From: Lachnospiraceae bacterium
GTDB lineage: Bacteria > Bacillota > Clostridia > Lachnospirales > Lachnospiraceae
Reading direction: 5' to 3'
DNA: 15,605 nt
Assembly (NCBI GenBank): GCA_009774155.1
Contig: VSNE01000024.1
Coordinates: 1-15,605 of the forward strand
Shown here piece after piece: positions 1 to 7,327 of this stretch. How positions within the stretch are numbered: the first letter of the stretch is position 1; the number at the start of each line of letters is the position of its first letter. A model generated the notes under the pieces. It did no database searches and was not told where the DNA came from. It saw only the letters and a list, made by a program, of their open reading frames with translations. Made by a program: the position numbers and the translations under genes.

Positions 1-2
1 AT

Positions 3-227
3 TATCCTGTAAAAATCAAAAATATTGCTGAACTGAGAAAATTCAGGAGGATGGTGAAAAAAAATCATCTGTACGGCCAGATTCAACAGAAGGATTTTAC
101 AGCGGATGTCCGTTCCGTTTTTACCATCCTTATGGCGCTTCCGCTGGACAACGCGTCCATTTCTCTTACAAGCTGCCCGGAGCAAAAGGCCGTGGAGATT
201 GAAAACCAGTTCCGTGCATTTGCATAA
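3..227 (+). CDS. HPr-like domain protein, 5' end outside window
   Basis: An open frame runs from the left edge to a TAA at 225-227, giving 74 visible residues (begins YPVKIKNIAELRKF, ends ENQFRAFA). The second half resembles the C-terminal half of PTS phosphocarrier HPr: a DVRSVFTILMALPLDNASIS stretch fits the 'vdaKSimgilsL...' helix and following strand, and a final helix follows. The segment where HPr carries its phosphorylated histidine (HARPA) is instead IKNIAELRKF, so if this is an HPr fold it cannot be phosphorylated there. HPr is about 85-90 residues, so the start is probably only a few codons beyond the edge. The HPr assignment rests on pattern resemblance only. It could instead be the tail of a larger protein. 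The gene converges on the DUF4349 operon. Confidence 0.6.
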   Translation, partial: YPVKIKNIAELRKFRRMVKKNHLYGQIQQKDFTADVRSVFTILMALPLDNASISLTSCPEQKAVEIENQFRAFA

Positions 228-286
228 ACCGGAAACACTTTTTACCTGAATCCGGAAATCGGCTGTCAGAAAGCAGGAGGTTTAAA

Positions 287-329
287 GCAGGAGGAGGCTG
301 TGACATATACGAGTCACAGCCTCCCCTGC
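287..329. terminator. Hairpin between convergent genes, likely bidirectional terminator
   Basis: GGAGGCTGTGAC at 293-304 pairs exactly with GTCACAGCCTCC at 313-324 around an 8-nt loop. The stem extends with GCAGG (287-291) against CCTGC (325-329) past a one-base bulge. It sits between the stop codons of the HPr-like gene (227) and the DUF4349 gene (359). U-tracts are poor on both sides: TTTAAA on the minus-strand side, and TTTTT only about ten bases away on the plus-strand side. The strength is therefore uncertain. The stretch 228-286 holds nothing else but a tandem AAAGCAGGAGG repeat (270-280 and 284-294). Confidence 0.65.
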
Positions 330-358
330 AAAATCAGTCTTTTTCTATCCTTTCACCT

Positions 359-1315
359 CTATGATTTCGGGTCCGTCGGTAAATCCTCCTGCGTTTTCGT
401 CTGCTCTAACCGCTTTTCCTGTTTTTCCCTGCCTTTCACCGCTCTTCTAATCAGCACCGCAATCCCTGCAATAATTGCTGCCCAGACTGCCAGAATCGGA
501 AGAGATCCGATAAAACCGATCAAAAAGCCCCGGATGCCTCTTCCTACCATATACAGACTGTTTCCAAAGCGTTCCGAAATCTCTCCAAAGAAGGTTCTGT
601 CTTTTACCTCAGCCACCCTCTCCACCTCCGTAATTTCCACATTCACGGTACTATAGTCAATCTGGTTGTCCAGAAGTCTGAGCTGGCTCCCATAATTCTC
701 CAGTTCATACCGAACATCAGAAAGCTTGCTTTCGATTGCCAGCAGATCTTCCATATTTTCTGCCTGCTCCAGAAGCTGTATCAGACGTTCCTGCTCAGTC
801 TCCAAGGTTTTCTTCCGCCCTTCGGCATCCACATACTGAAGGGTCACATCCTCCACATTTTCGCTTTTCTGCGTCAAATTTCCAAGTCCGCTGACTACGT
901 CGATAAACTCGTCCAGCCGCTGCGACGGCACACGGATCGTAAAATATGCGTTTCTTGTGCTGTCATAATAATAGCTGCTTCCGGAGACGGATGAGCTTTC
1001 CGTATATCCTCCTGTTTCCTGAACCTTCGCTGACAGCCCATCTAATACAGTGTCGAACTCCTTTGTCTGCATGGACAGATAGACGGTCTTAATCAGCTTC
1101 CGTCCGGTCTGATCCACAGTCTCGATGCCGCTGTCCGAAGTGATTGAACCGGCTTCTTCCTCACTCTCATAAGTATCTGCCGGGGCCGCCATAGTATCCG
1201 CCGCAGCGGACTCCTCCACGACCTCCTCATAGGCATCCATCTCATTTAAAGACCTTCCGCAGCCAACAGCCAGCAGCAATACTCCCGCCATAACCGCCGC
1301 ATATCTTTTTTTCAT
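359..1315 (-). CDS. DUF4349 domain-containing membrane lipoprotein
   Basis: A 318-residue exported protein. The N-terminus is a lipoprotein signal peptide (MKKRYAAVMAGVLLLAVGC) with the lipobox ending at Cys19, followed by an acidic linker (about 24-65). Residues about 72-235 match the DUF4349 pattern: an LIKTVYLSMQTKEFD start, a FTIRVPSQRLDEFI strand-helix, then a coiled coil (about 170-210, LETEQERL...) and a DYSTVNVEI strand. A hydrophobic segment at about 264-289 is a likely membrane anchor, followed by a basic tail. Its AGGAGG ribosome site overlaps the upstream stop codon, and the gap to the anti-sigma-like gene is only 9 nt, so the two are almost certainly co-transcribed and perhaps coupled. 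The molecular function of DUF4349 is unknown. Position in a sigma/anti-sigma operon suggests an envelope role, which is inference. Having both a lipidated N-terminus and a C-terminal membrane helix would tether the coiled coil at both ends. Confidence 0.88.
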   Translation of the reverse strand: MKKRYAAVMAGVLLLAVGCGRSLNEMDAYEEVVEESAAADTMAAPADTYESEEEAGSITSDSGIETVDQTGRKLIKTVYLSMQTKEFDTVLDGLSAKVQETGGYTESSSVSGSSYYYDSTRNAYFTIRVPSQRLDEFIDVVSGLGNLTQKSENVEDVTLQYVDAEGRKKTLETEQERLIQLLEQAENMEDLLAIESKLSDVRYELENYGSQLRLLDNQIDYSTVNVEITEVERVAEVKDRTFFGEISERFGNSLYMVGRGIRGFLIGFIGSLPILAVWAAIIAGIAVLIRRAVKGREKQEKRLEQTKTQEDLPTDPKS

Positions 1316-1324
1316 ATCTTCCTC

Positions 1325-2245
1325 CTATTCCTCCAGGCTGTTCTCCTCCAGATCCATTGTTTCAGTAAATCCATCACCAAAGGTAAATTCCGCACTGACC
1401 AGCTCCTGATTCACTCTGGTGATCAGCCGGTACTGCTGAGCGTCATAATCGATATGATAATCTGTCAGATCAATCTCCTCATCCACTGCCATCCCCGCTT
1501 CCAGCGTTATCCACTCTTCCGGGGCATCAAGCCTTTCAGGAATCACATACCAATTATCGTCAAGCCGAACCTCGAGCATATAATGGTTCAGATACCGAAG
1601 CTCTTCCTCTCCGGTATTGCCGATAGTCAGAATCAGAATGGGATTCTCCTCATCCAGCACCGGACAGTTGACCAGGGTTGTCGCATAATCCAACACCTCA
1701 GGCACCTCCTGCTGCTCTGCCGGATAAACAGTCTGTCCGCAGTATTTTTTCCCCGGAACCGTCTCTAAATCTGCCTCCTGCACGGAATACGCCTCCTTGG
1801 CGTATCCGGACGCGCTGTCCTCTTCGGCCGCTTCTCCCTCCCAGTCTGAGGCCGGCTCTTCATAAAATTCAGGAACCGCTTCCTCCTGAAGCTCATCAAA
1901 GCCTGTGTCCGCAGATCCGGATGCGCCGCCCTCCTGTACAGATTCCGTCTGATCCGGCAGAGGGCGGATGATATAGTAAAACAGTCCGCTGCAGATGCAG
2001 AAAATCAGGAGACAGGCGGCCCACTGTCCGTATCGGGGAAAGAAATGCTTCTGTATCCTCTTTCTGGACGCGTCGGATGCATCCTCCAAAAGCTCTTCTA
2101 TGGTTTTCTCAAACTCCTCGGAAAAATGATGCTTTCTGGCAAGCTCCCTTTCCGGAGGGATAAAGCTTAAATCCTCCTCCAGACATTCATCCAGCGCCTG
2201 TGCCAAAAGCTTTTCCCCCTCCAAAAGGCTTTCACGCTCTTTCAA
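1325..2245 (-). CDS. Putative membrane anti-sigma factor with Ig-like extracytoplasmic domain
   Basis: A 306-residue protein with a charged cytoplasmic N-terminus (1-73), one membrane helix (about 74-93, WAACLLIFCICSGLFYYII) and a long acidic, Glu/Ser-rich linker (about 95-160). The C-terminal domain (about 175-300) is beta-rich, with LILTIGNTGEEELRYLN, then LEVRLDDNWYVIPE, then YDAQQYRLITRVNQEL. That order (WYVIP followed by a YRL strand) resembles the bacterial Ig-like domain found in clostridial envelope-stress regulators. The ATG overlaps the stop of the upstream ECF sigma gene (ATGA-type overlap, 2242-2245), the classic arrangement of a sigma factor and its membrane anti-sigma partner. 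No zinc-binding HxxxCxxC motif is visible, so this would be a non-ZAS anti-sigma. The anti-sigma role is inferred from topology and gene order. The extracellular domain presumably senses a signal, identity unknown. Confidence 0.75.
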   Translation of the reverse strand: MKERESLLEGEKLLAQALDECLEEDLSFIPPERELARKHHFSEEFEKTIEELLEDASDASRKRIQKHFFPRYGQWAACLLIFCICSGLFYYIIRPLPDQTESVQEGGASGSADTGFDELQEEAVPEFYEEPASDWEGEAAEEDSASGYAKEAYSVQEADLETVPGKKYCGQTVYPAEQQEVPEVLDYATTLVNCPVLDEENPILILTIGNTGEEELRYLNHYMLEVRLDDNWYVIPERLDAPEEWITLEAGMAVDEEIDLTDYHIDYDAQQYRLITRVNQELVSAEFTFGDGFTETMDLEENSLEE

Positions 2246-2784
2246 AACCGCTCACCCTCCTTCCGAATCATCTCCTGAAGCTTCTTTCGGGCACGGAAAT
2301 AACGCACATTCACATTTTTGGCTGATATGCCCAGAATGTCTCCAATCTGGGCATCCCCCATCTGATATATGTATTTGTATTCAAATATCACCCTGTAGCT
2401 GTCATCCAATTCCAGAATGCAGGATATCAAACGGTTATAGTTTTCCTTTGTCAGATACTGTTCCAGAATGTCCGCCCCTCCTTTATCTTCTGACAGGTAC
2501 TCCGAAAGCTCCTCCTCCGGCCTGGACTTTCTTAAAATATCTACCGCCTTGCTTCTCACAATTGTGGCAAGGAACTTCTTCGTCCGCGGACTGTGTACCT
2601 CCTCCACCTTATCCAGATGACGGGTCAGCGCAAAAAAGGCCTCCTGTACGGCATCCTCCGCCAGATGTTCGTCCTGCAGCTTCTGGTTCGCCACATACCA
2701 CATAAAATGCCGGTATTGACTATAGATCTCCGCAAATTTTTCCTGTTCCTCCGGATTGTCCAGAAGCGCCAGAAACAGAAACAT
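2242..2784 (-). CDS. ECF-type RNA polymerase sigma factor
   Basis: A 180-residue sigma-70 family protein of ECF architecture, with regions 2 and 4 only. Region 2 spans about 15-80, with the FAEIYSQYRHFMWYVANQKL start and the EDAVQEAFFAL core-binding/-10 recognition helix. Region 4 spans about 118-172, with LDDSYRVIFEYKYIYQMGDAQIGDILGIS and the helix-turn-helix continuing into NVNVRYFRARKKLQEMI. Length is normal for the family. The start is supported by GGGAGG at 2795-2800, about ten nt upstream. It is the first gene of a three-gene unit with the anti-sigma-like gene (overlapping) and the DUF4349 lipoprotein. It lies 107 bp downstream of the rsiV-like gene with no obvious terminator between, so read-through from the SigV-like module is possible. 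Target promoters are unknown. Confidence 0.9.
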   Translation of the reverse strand: MFLFLALLDNPEEQEKFAEIYSQYRHFMWYVANQKLQDEHLAEDAVQEAFFALTRHLDKVEEVHSPRTKKFLATIVRSKAVDILRKSRPEEELSEYLSEDKGGADILEQYLTKENYNRLISCILELDDSYRVIFEYKYIYQMGDAQIGDILGISAKNVNVRYFRARKKLQEMIRKEGERF

Positions 2785-2801
2785 AATTTATTATCCTCCC
2801 G

Positions 2802-2833
2802 GTAAATGCATTTACAACTGTATAAACGCATTT
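2802..2833. promoter_or_regulatory. Candidate operator pair upstream of ECF sigma gene
   Basis: GTAAATGCATTTAC (2802-2815) is a perfect 14-bp palindrome ending one base upstream of the Shine-Dalgarno sequence. A near copy, TAAACGCATTT (2823-2833), repeats the core TAAATGCATTT (2803-2813) with one change, exactly 20 bp away, about two helical turns. Such a same-face pair in the leader is typical of a dimeric repressor site. The cognate regulator cannot be named from the sequence. Confidence 0.4.
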
Positions 2834-2867
2834 TTCTTTTATTTTACTACAATCCGGAAGGAAAATC

Positions 2868-2895
2868 TTCTTAAATCTTCTTAAAAGTTTCTTAA
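2868..2895. repeat. Three phased TTCTTAA direct repeats (candidate response-regulator site)
   Basis: TTCTTAA occurs at 2868-2874, 2878-2884 and 2889-2895 (TTAAGAA on the minus strand), with 10- and 11-bp spacing. The last copy overlaps the TAA stop of the rsiV-like gene. Direct repeats at one-turn spacing are how OmpR/PhoB-family response regulators bind. A possible minus-strand -10 (TAAAAT, 2841-2846) lies one promoter length downstream with a poor -35, as expected for an activator-dependent promoter of the ECF gene starting at 2784. The functional role is inference. Confidence 0.35.
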
Positions 2896-3764
2896 TCCCT
2901 TCCTTTCAGTACAAATTCCACACAGCCCATATATCCGGGCGCCACCTCATACTCATCAAAGCAAATAACTACATGTCCGTCCGCATCTATATAGAAATCC
3001 TGGTTTTCCGCAATGGACTTAAAATTCCACTCCGGCACATCATCATAATCCAGCCAGTAAATAACATTTTCATCCTCTGCCATCCGCTTTCTCATCTGTG
3101 TCTTGACTTCTTCGCTGACAGTCTCAATATAATTCTCCCCGTAAAGCTCAGACAACGCGGCACGCTCGCCGGTTTTCTTGTTGATTGTGTAATGGCGGCG
3201 GCGTTCATAACCGCTGCCCGCTCCCTGATAAAGAATTAATTCCAGAGAGAACCATTCATCATTATCTGTCAGCACATTGCTGTCGATATACAGATCCTGA
3301 TAGCCCTCTTCATACTCCTCCATGCTCTTTTTAAATTCTTCTATCAGCTCATCTGTCATCTTCTGTATATCAAAATTAATTTCTTCCGCAGTCTGCTGTG
3401 CCTGCTGCAGCGTCTCCTCCGGAATTTTATCGTCGTTTTCTGTCACCTCATTCGGTACGACCCCCGGCACTTTTACGTCTGCCATATGCCGTTCCTCCTC
3501 CACCTGGTATTCCCGGACAGTCACTATCCGGAAAAAATTCCCCAGAATCGGAAGCTGCTGCATGGCCGCCGCCGCCGTTCTGCTTGTATTAGGAAGAATC
3601 AAAAGAACTGCCAGTACGGCCGCCGTACTCCCCAGACGTTTCCAGATACGGAGCTTCTGAACTTTTTTCTTATCCTTTTGTGCACGCACGATTGATTCCT
3701 CCAGCTTTTCTCTCATATTTTCAGGCGCCTTGATATTCTTATACTCTTCTTTCCATTTTTTCAT
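2892..3764 (-). CDS. rsiV: RsiV-family anti-sigma factor (DUF3298)
   Basis: A 290-residue single-pass membrane protein. The cytoplasmic N-terminus (1-44) starts MKKWKEEYKNIKAPENMREKL, as is usual in this family. A short membrane segment (about 46-58) runs into NTSRTAAAAMQQLPILG, and its alanine run (64-67) forms AxA signal-peptidase-like sites just outside the membrane. The extracellular part has a DUF4163-like region and a C-terminal DUF3298 domain (about 190-287) with its hallmark YEVAPGYMG near the end. In Bacillus subtilis and Clostridioides difficile, RsiV binds host lysozyme, is cut by signal peptidase and then by a membrane protease, and releases SigV to induce lysozyme resistance. The gene overlaps the upstream sigma gene by 26 bp and has its own AGGAGG eight nt before the ATG. 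The lysozyme ligand is inferred from the family. Confidence 0.85.
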   Translation of the reverse strand: MKKWKEEYKNIKAPENMREKLEESIVRAQKDKKKVQKLRIWKRLGSTAAVLAVLLILPNTSRTAAAAMQQLPILGNFFRIVTVREYQVEEERHMADVKVPGVVPNEVTENDDKIPEETLQQAQQTAEEINFDIQKMTDELIEEFKKSMEEYEEGYQDLYIDSNVLTDNDEWFSLELILYQGAGSGYERRRHYTINKKTGERAALSELYGENYIETVSEEVKTQMRKRMAEDENVIYWLDYDDVPEWNFKSIAENQDFYIDADGHVVICFDEYEVAPGYMGCVEFVLKGRD

Positions 3765-4251
3765 GGGGCGTACCTCCTGTCTCCATATAATCCTTTAATT
3801 TTCCAATTGCGCGATACAGTCTGCTTTTTACAGTGTTTACATTCAGATCCAGAATTTTCGCGATATTTTCCAGCTTCTCCTCCTCAAAATACTTAAGCAC
3901 TACAATCCTGCGCTCCTTTTCATCCAGCCGCTCCAGCGCCCTTTTTAAATCTACATCCTCTACCCGATCCGGTTCTCCCTTTTCAGGTATATCCTCAATA
4001 TTCACTGTCCTTCCCCTGTTTTTCTTCAGAAATCTGACTGCCTCATTCATCATGATTCTGCATATCCACGTATCCGTATATTCCGTTTGCTTTAAGGAAT
4101 CACTTTTCAGAATCGCCTTATAGGCTCCCTCCTGCACAATATCCATGGCATCCTGCTCCTGAAAGGTATAGCTGTATGCAATCCGATAATATTTTTCATA
4201 ATTAGCTGTCAGGCACTCATGGACAAGGGCCTCTTTGTCTGCCAGTTTCAT
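3739..4251 (-). CDS. sigV: SigV-like ECF sigma factor
   Basis: A 170-residue ECF sigma factor. Region 2 (about 14-80) contains YYRIAYSYTFQEQDAMDIVQEGAYKAI and the DTWICRIMMNEAVRFLKKNR helix. Region 4 (about 105-160) contains LDEKERRIVVLKYFEEEKLE and the recognition helix NVNTVKSRLYRAIGKLK. The frame is open as far as 4407, but the start is placed at the ATG at 4251. That ATG has AAAGGAGG six nt upstream, gives the normal family length, and follows a candidate ECF promoter (4287-4315) that would lie inside the gene if the longer frame were used. The gene overlaps rsiV, its probable inhibitor. By analogy with SigV it would drive genes for peptidoglycan O-acetylation or D-alanylation in response to lysozyme; no such target is in the window. 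Confidence 0.85.
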   Translation of the reverse strand: MKLADKEALVHECLTANYEKYYRIAYSYTFQEQDAMDIVQEGAYKAILKSDSLKQTEYTDTWICRIMMNEAVRFLKKNRGRTVNIEDIPEKGEPDRVEDVDLKRALERLDEKERRIVVLKYFEEEKLENIAKILDLNVNTVKSRLYRAIGKLKDYMETGGTPHEKMERRV

Positions 4252-4286
4252 CCTTCTCCTCCTTTCCTGTGTTCTTATACGACTGT

Positions 4287-4315
4287 TAGACCTGACAGAA
4301 GATAAAAAAGTTTCA
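4287..4315 (-). promoter_or_regulatory. Candidate ECF (SigV-type) autoregulatory promoter
   Basis: On the minus strand, TGAAAC (4310-4315) followed by a T-run and, after a 17-nt spacer, GGTCTA (4287-4292) fits the ECF promoter pattern (TGAAAC ... CGTC/GGTCTA). The start of transcription would fall near 4280, leaving a leader of about 30 nt before the sigma gene's Shine-Dalgarno and ATG at 4251. Autoregulation through such a promoter is standard for SigV-like factors. Confidence 0.6.
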
Positions 4316-4342
4316 TATATAGTCAAAAAACCCCGCGGGAAT

Positions 4343-4378
4343 AAAAAAAGAGGACACTGCCTTATCCGCCGTATCCCC
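4343..4378 (-). terminator. Intrinsic terminator of the topoisomerase-HAD operon
   Basis: Reading the minus strand, GGGGATAC (4371-4378) pairs with GTGTCCTC (4350-4357), including two G-U pairs, around a 13-nt loop. Seven Ts (4349-4343) follow immediately. It lies 16 bp after the HAD gene stop (4394) and just upstream of the candidate SigV-type promoter, separating the two transcription units. Confidence 0.6.
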
Positions 4379-4393
4379 TTATTTTCCAAATAT

Positions 4394-5026
4394 TTATAAT
4401 TCTTCAAAGCTCATCACATATTGGCTGCTGTATTCCTTTGCCGTATCCGGCGACAGCTCCGAGCTTTCATAGATACCAATCGTCCAAAAGCCCGCCTCCC
4501 TGGCCGTCTTAAGCGCAAATGACGCATCCTCAATCACCGCGCAGGCTGACGGCTCTGCGCCGAAGCGGCCTGCCGCCATAAAATATACGTCCGGGCTTGT
4601 CTTTCCCGAGCCCGCCATCCCACAATCCAGCAGGAAATCAAAATAGGGCAGGACTTTGTTTCGTTCCAGCGCCGTCCTTCCCAGCTCTGCAGAAGATGCC
4701 GTCGCCACACACATCCTGACGCCTTTCTTTTTTAACCGTTCCAGATAAGAGGCTGCTCCCGGCTTCAGTTGGATATCCTCTGCATAATTCTTCTCAATTC
4801 TGCCGCACAGCTCCCGGCAAATCACCTCCGCCGTCTTGGAAAGCCGGAATTCCTTCTTCAAAAATACAGCCGCCTCCTGAATGGACATGGATGACATCCG
4901 GTCGTTCAAATCCTCCGGACCCACCGCCCCAAGCTCTGCCAGATAGTCCAGAGCAAGCCGATTCCAATAAGGGATGGAATCCAGAAGCGTTCCATCCATG
5001 TCAAATATTGCATATTGAAAGTCCAT
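4394..5026 (-). CDS. HAD-superfamily phosphatase, beta-phosphoglucomutase-like
   Basis: A 210-residue cytoplasmic hydrolase. Motif I is FDMDGTLLD with nucleophile Asp9 and acid/base Asp11. An all-helical cap occupies about 18-80. Motif II is the Thr/Ser in VATASS (about 108-112), motif III the lysine of GSGKTSPDVY (Lys142), and motif IV VIEDA (Glu166-Asp167). The GKTSPD segment and ED acidic pair place it in HAD subfamily IA with beta-phosphoglucomutase and phosphoglycolate phosphatase. The natural substrate cannot be told from sequence. AGGAGG precedes the ATG by seven nt. It follows the ParC-like gene by 50 bp with no visible terminator, so it is probably the third gene of that operon. The longer frame of the downstream sigma gene overlaps its end but is not the real start. 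Confidence 0.85.
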   Translation of the reverse strand: MDFQYAIFDMDGTLLDSIPYWNRLALDYLAELGAVGPEDLNDRMSSMSIQEAAVFLKKEFRLSKTAEVICRELCGRIEKNYAEDIQLKPGAASYLERLKKKGVRMCVATASSAELGRTALERNKVLPYFDFLLDCGMAGSGKTSPDVYFMAAGRFGAEPSACAVIEDASFALKTAREAGFWTIGIYESSELSPDTAKEYSSQYVMSFEEL

Positions 5027-5076
5027 ATCTTTTCCTCCTGCTTCCTACCGCACAAAGCCTATGCTTATCCCGGTAT

Positions 5077-7317
5077 TTATATACGAAGCTTTGTCCCCTT
5101 CTGATCCCGGCTTCCCGCTTTCAGCTTATGCAGCGCCACTTCCTTTTCTTTATAAATAATGCTCTGTTCCGTCCGGCTCTCAAATAAATACACATTTTCC
5201 AGGCTGTCCTTTTCTCCCAGCCTCATAAGGCGGATGCCGACGGCCGCCTTCTTCTTTTCCGGAATCTCCTGGATCGGAAGCCGAAGAAAATACCCTTCCT
5301 CCGACTGCATAACTATCTGCATATTCTCTCCTGCAAAGCCTGCATACAATACCTCGTCTTCCTCATTCAGCTTCGTGGCTACGCTTGTCTTTGTACGCAC
5401 ATCATACTCTATGCCGTTTACCGTCTTGCCCATACCACGGCGGGTCACAAAAAGCATACGGGCCGACAGCAGTTCTTCCATACTGCAGAGACAGACAATC
5501 CGCTCCTTCGAGCTGTCGTAATTACTGTAATTATCAATCGGAAACGCTTTGTCACGGAATTTTCCGAACGGAAGCTCCAGCACCTTCGCCGTATGCATCT
5601 TGCCGCTGTCTGTAAAAATACAGATGCGGTCTGTATTGCGGCAGCTTATCACATAACGGCTCTCTGTGTCCGCAGCCTCCTTATTCCTGTCATAAGTAGC
5701 CTCATCCACTGTACGGCAGTATCCGAACCGGTCCATTAAAAATACCACCGGCATCTCTTCCGCTTTTTTTTCTACAAAAACTGCTTCTTTTGCATTTTCA
5801 ATAGCAGTTTTCCTCGGAACCGAATACGCCTTTCTGAATTTATCCAGCTCCCGCATAATAACCTTCGCCATCTCATCATAGTTATTGAGAATTTCCGAAT
5901 AGCGGGCAATGTTTTTCATCGTTGTGTCATGCTCCCTCATCAGAGCCTCAATCTCCAGCCCTATCAGCTTATAAAGACGCATCTCCAGAATCGCTGCCGC
6001 CTGCCGTTCCGTAAAACGAAGCCGCGCCGCCTGCTTTTTCGATCTTTCCGACTTAAAACGAATTCCTTCTGTTGCGCCGTTCATAAGGCAGGCCTTTGCC
6101 ATCTTCAGATCACGGCTTCCTCTGAGCACTTCGATAATCAGATCAATCACATCGCAGGCTTTGATCAGCCCCTCCTGAATTTCCTTCTTATCCAGCTCTT
6201 TATTCAGAAGGGTTCTGTATTTTCTCGTATTCAGCTCAAACTGGAAGTCGATCACATGATCAAAAATCTGGGTCAGTCCCAGAGTCTCCGGCCTTCCGTC
6301 CGCAACTGCCAGCATATTGACTCCGAATGTATCCTCCAGGCGGGTTTTCTTATAGAGCATATTGGTAAGCCGCTCTGTATCCGCACCTTTTTTCAGCTCC
6401 AGCACAATCCGGATTCCTTCTTTGGAAGACTGGTTGGTAATATCTACAATATCGGTGGTCTTTTTCGTCTCCACCAGCATACTGATGTCATTCAGAAACT
6501 TACCGATGTTCGCGCCGATCATTGTATAAGGAATCTGGGTAATGACGAGCTGTTCTTTGCCGCCCTTCAGCTTTTCCACCTCCACCTTGCCGCGGAGCTT
6601 GATCTTTCCGCTTCCGGTTTTGTAGATGTCGGTCAGATCGTCCTTGTTAATCACAATTCCCCCGGTTGGAAAATCCGGTCCCGGCATAATCTGAAGCAGC
6701 TCCTCCACTGTCAGCTTCGGATTCTTCATATATGCTTTCATGGCGTCAATGGTCTCCCCCAGATTATGGGGCGGAATGCTTGTGGACATGCCGACTGCAA
6801 TTCCTTCCGCGCCGTTAATTAAAAGGTGAGGAATCCTTGCCGGAAGAACCCCCGGCTCCTTCTCCGTCTCATCAAAATTGGGTATAAAATCCACAATATC
6901 TTTATCCAGATCCGCCAGAAGAGCCTCCTCGCTGACCCTCTGAAGCCTGGCCTCCGTATAGCGCATGGCTGCCGCTCCGTCCCCTTCAATGGAGCCGAAA
7001 TTCCCATGTCCGTCCACAAGAGGCAGGCCCTTTTTAAAATCCTGGCTCATAACAACCAGTGCTTCGTAGATGGAGCTGTCCCCGTGAGGATGATATTTAC
7101 CCATAGTATCGCCCACAATACGGGCGCATTTCCTGTATGGACGGTCACTTCGGATGCCAAGCTCATGCATATCATACAGCGTCCGTCTCTGTACCGGCTT
7201 TAATCCGTCCCGCACATCCGGCAGGGCACGGGCTACAATCACACTCATGGCATAGTCAATATAGGACTTCTGCATGACATCCGAATATTCTGTTTTGATA
7301 ATCATCTCTTCATTCAT
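5077..7317 (-). CDS. parC: Type IIA topoisomerase subunit A (ParC-like, topoisomerase IV)
   Basis: A 746-residue DNA breakage-reunion subunit. It has the [28 protein letters not shown] start, the quinolone-resistance region [12 protein letters not shown] (77-88) and the catalytic tyrosine in [11 protein letters not shown] (Tyr120). The tower and coiled-coil domain runs to about 490, followed by a C-terminal beta-pinwheel of roughly five blades. Ser81 and Glu85, equivalent to GyrA Ser83 and Asp87, are the unmutated susceptible residues. No canonical GyrA box (QRRGGKG type) is visible in the pinwheel; only degenerate stretches such as [10 protein letters not shown]. With the shorter length this argues for a decatenating topoisomerase IV rather than gyrase. 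The stop of the B subunit lies 10 nt upstream and falls in this gene's ribosome-binding region (AGGAGA), so translation is probably coupled. Gyrase A remains the alternative name. Confidence 0.88.
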   Translation of the reverse strand: MNEEMIIKTEYSDVMQKSYIDYAMSVIVARALPDVRDGLKPVQRRTLYDMHELGIRSDRPYRKCARIVGDTMGKYHPHGDSSIYEALVVMSQDFKKGLPLVDGHGNFGSIEGDGAAAMRYTEARLQRVSEEALLADLDKDIVDFIPNFDETEKEPGVLPARIPHLLINGAEGIAVGMSTSIPPHNLGETIDAMKAYMKNPKLTVEELLQIMPGPDFPTGGIVINKDDLTDIYKTGSGKIKLRGKVEVEKLKGGKEQLVITQIPYTMIGANIGKFLNDISMLVETKKTTDIVDITNQSSKEGIRIVLELKKGADTERLTNMLYKKTRLEDTFGVNMLAVADGRPETLGLTQIFDHVIDFQFELNTRKYRTLLNKELDKKEIQEGLIKACDVIDLIIEVLRGSRDLKMAKACLMNGATEGIRFKSERSKKQAARLRFTERQAAAILEMRLYKLIGLEIEALMREHDTTMKNIARYSEILNNYDEMAKVIMRELDKFRKAYSVPRKTAIENAKEAVFVEKKAEEMPVVFLMDRFGYCRTVDEATYDRNKEAADTESRYVISCRNTDRICIFTDSGKMHTAKVLELPFGKFRDKAFPIDNYSNYDSSKERIVCLCSMEELLSARMLFVTRRGMGKTVNGIEYDVRTKTSVATKLNEEDEVLYAGFAGENMQIVMQSEEGYFLRLPIQEIPEKKKAAVGIRLMRLGEKDSLENVYLFESRTEQSIIYKEKEVALHKLKAGSRDQKGTKLRI

Positions 7318-7327
7318 GCTCTCTCTC

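Noticed and set aside
300..656. A plus-strand open frame starting GTG at 300 with an AGGAGG just upstream.
   Set aside because: The apparent ribosome site and start lie inside the 287-329 hairpin, and the rest is antisense to the DUF4349 gene.
2879..2900. GAAACTTTT near the rsiV stop on the minus strand, resembling the -35 of the SigV-type promoter.
   Set aside because: No CGTC or GGTCTA element occurs at 15-18 nt, so it does not make an ECF promoter for the second sigma gene.
4331..4339. CCCCGCGGG next to A/T runs, considered as a terminator stem.
   Set aside because: The palindrome leaves no room for a loop. The hairpin at 4350-4378 with its T7 tract explains termination better.
4252..4407. 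A longer SigV-like protein starting at 4407.
   Set aside because: The added 52 residues are unlike any ECF N-terminus. They span the terminator and the candidate ECF promoter, and overlap the HAD gene end. The ATG at 4251 has a better ribosome site.
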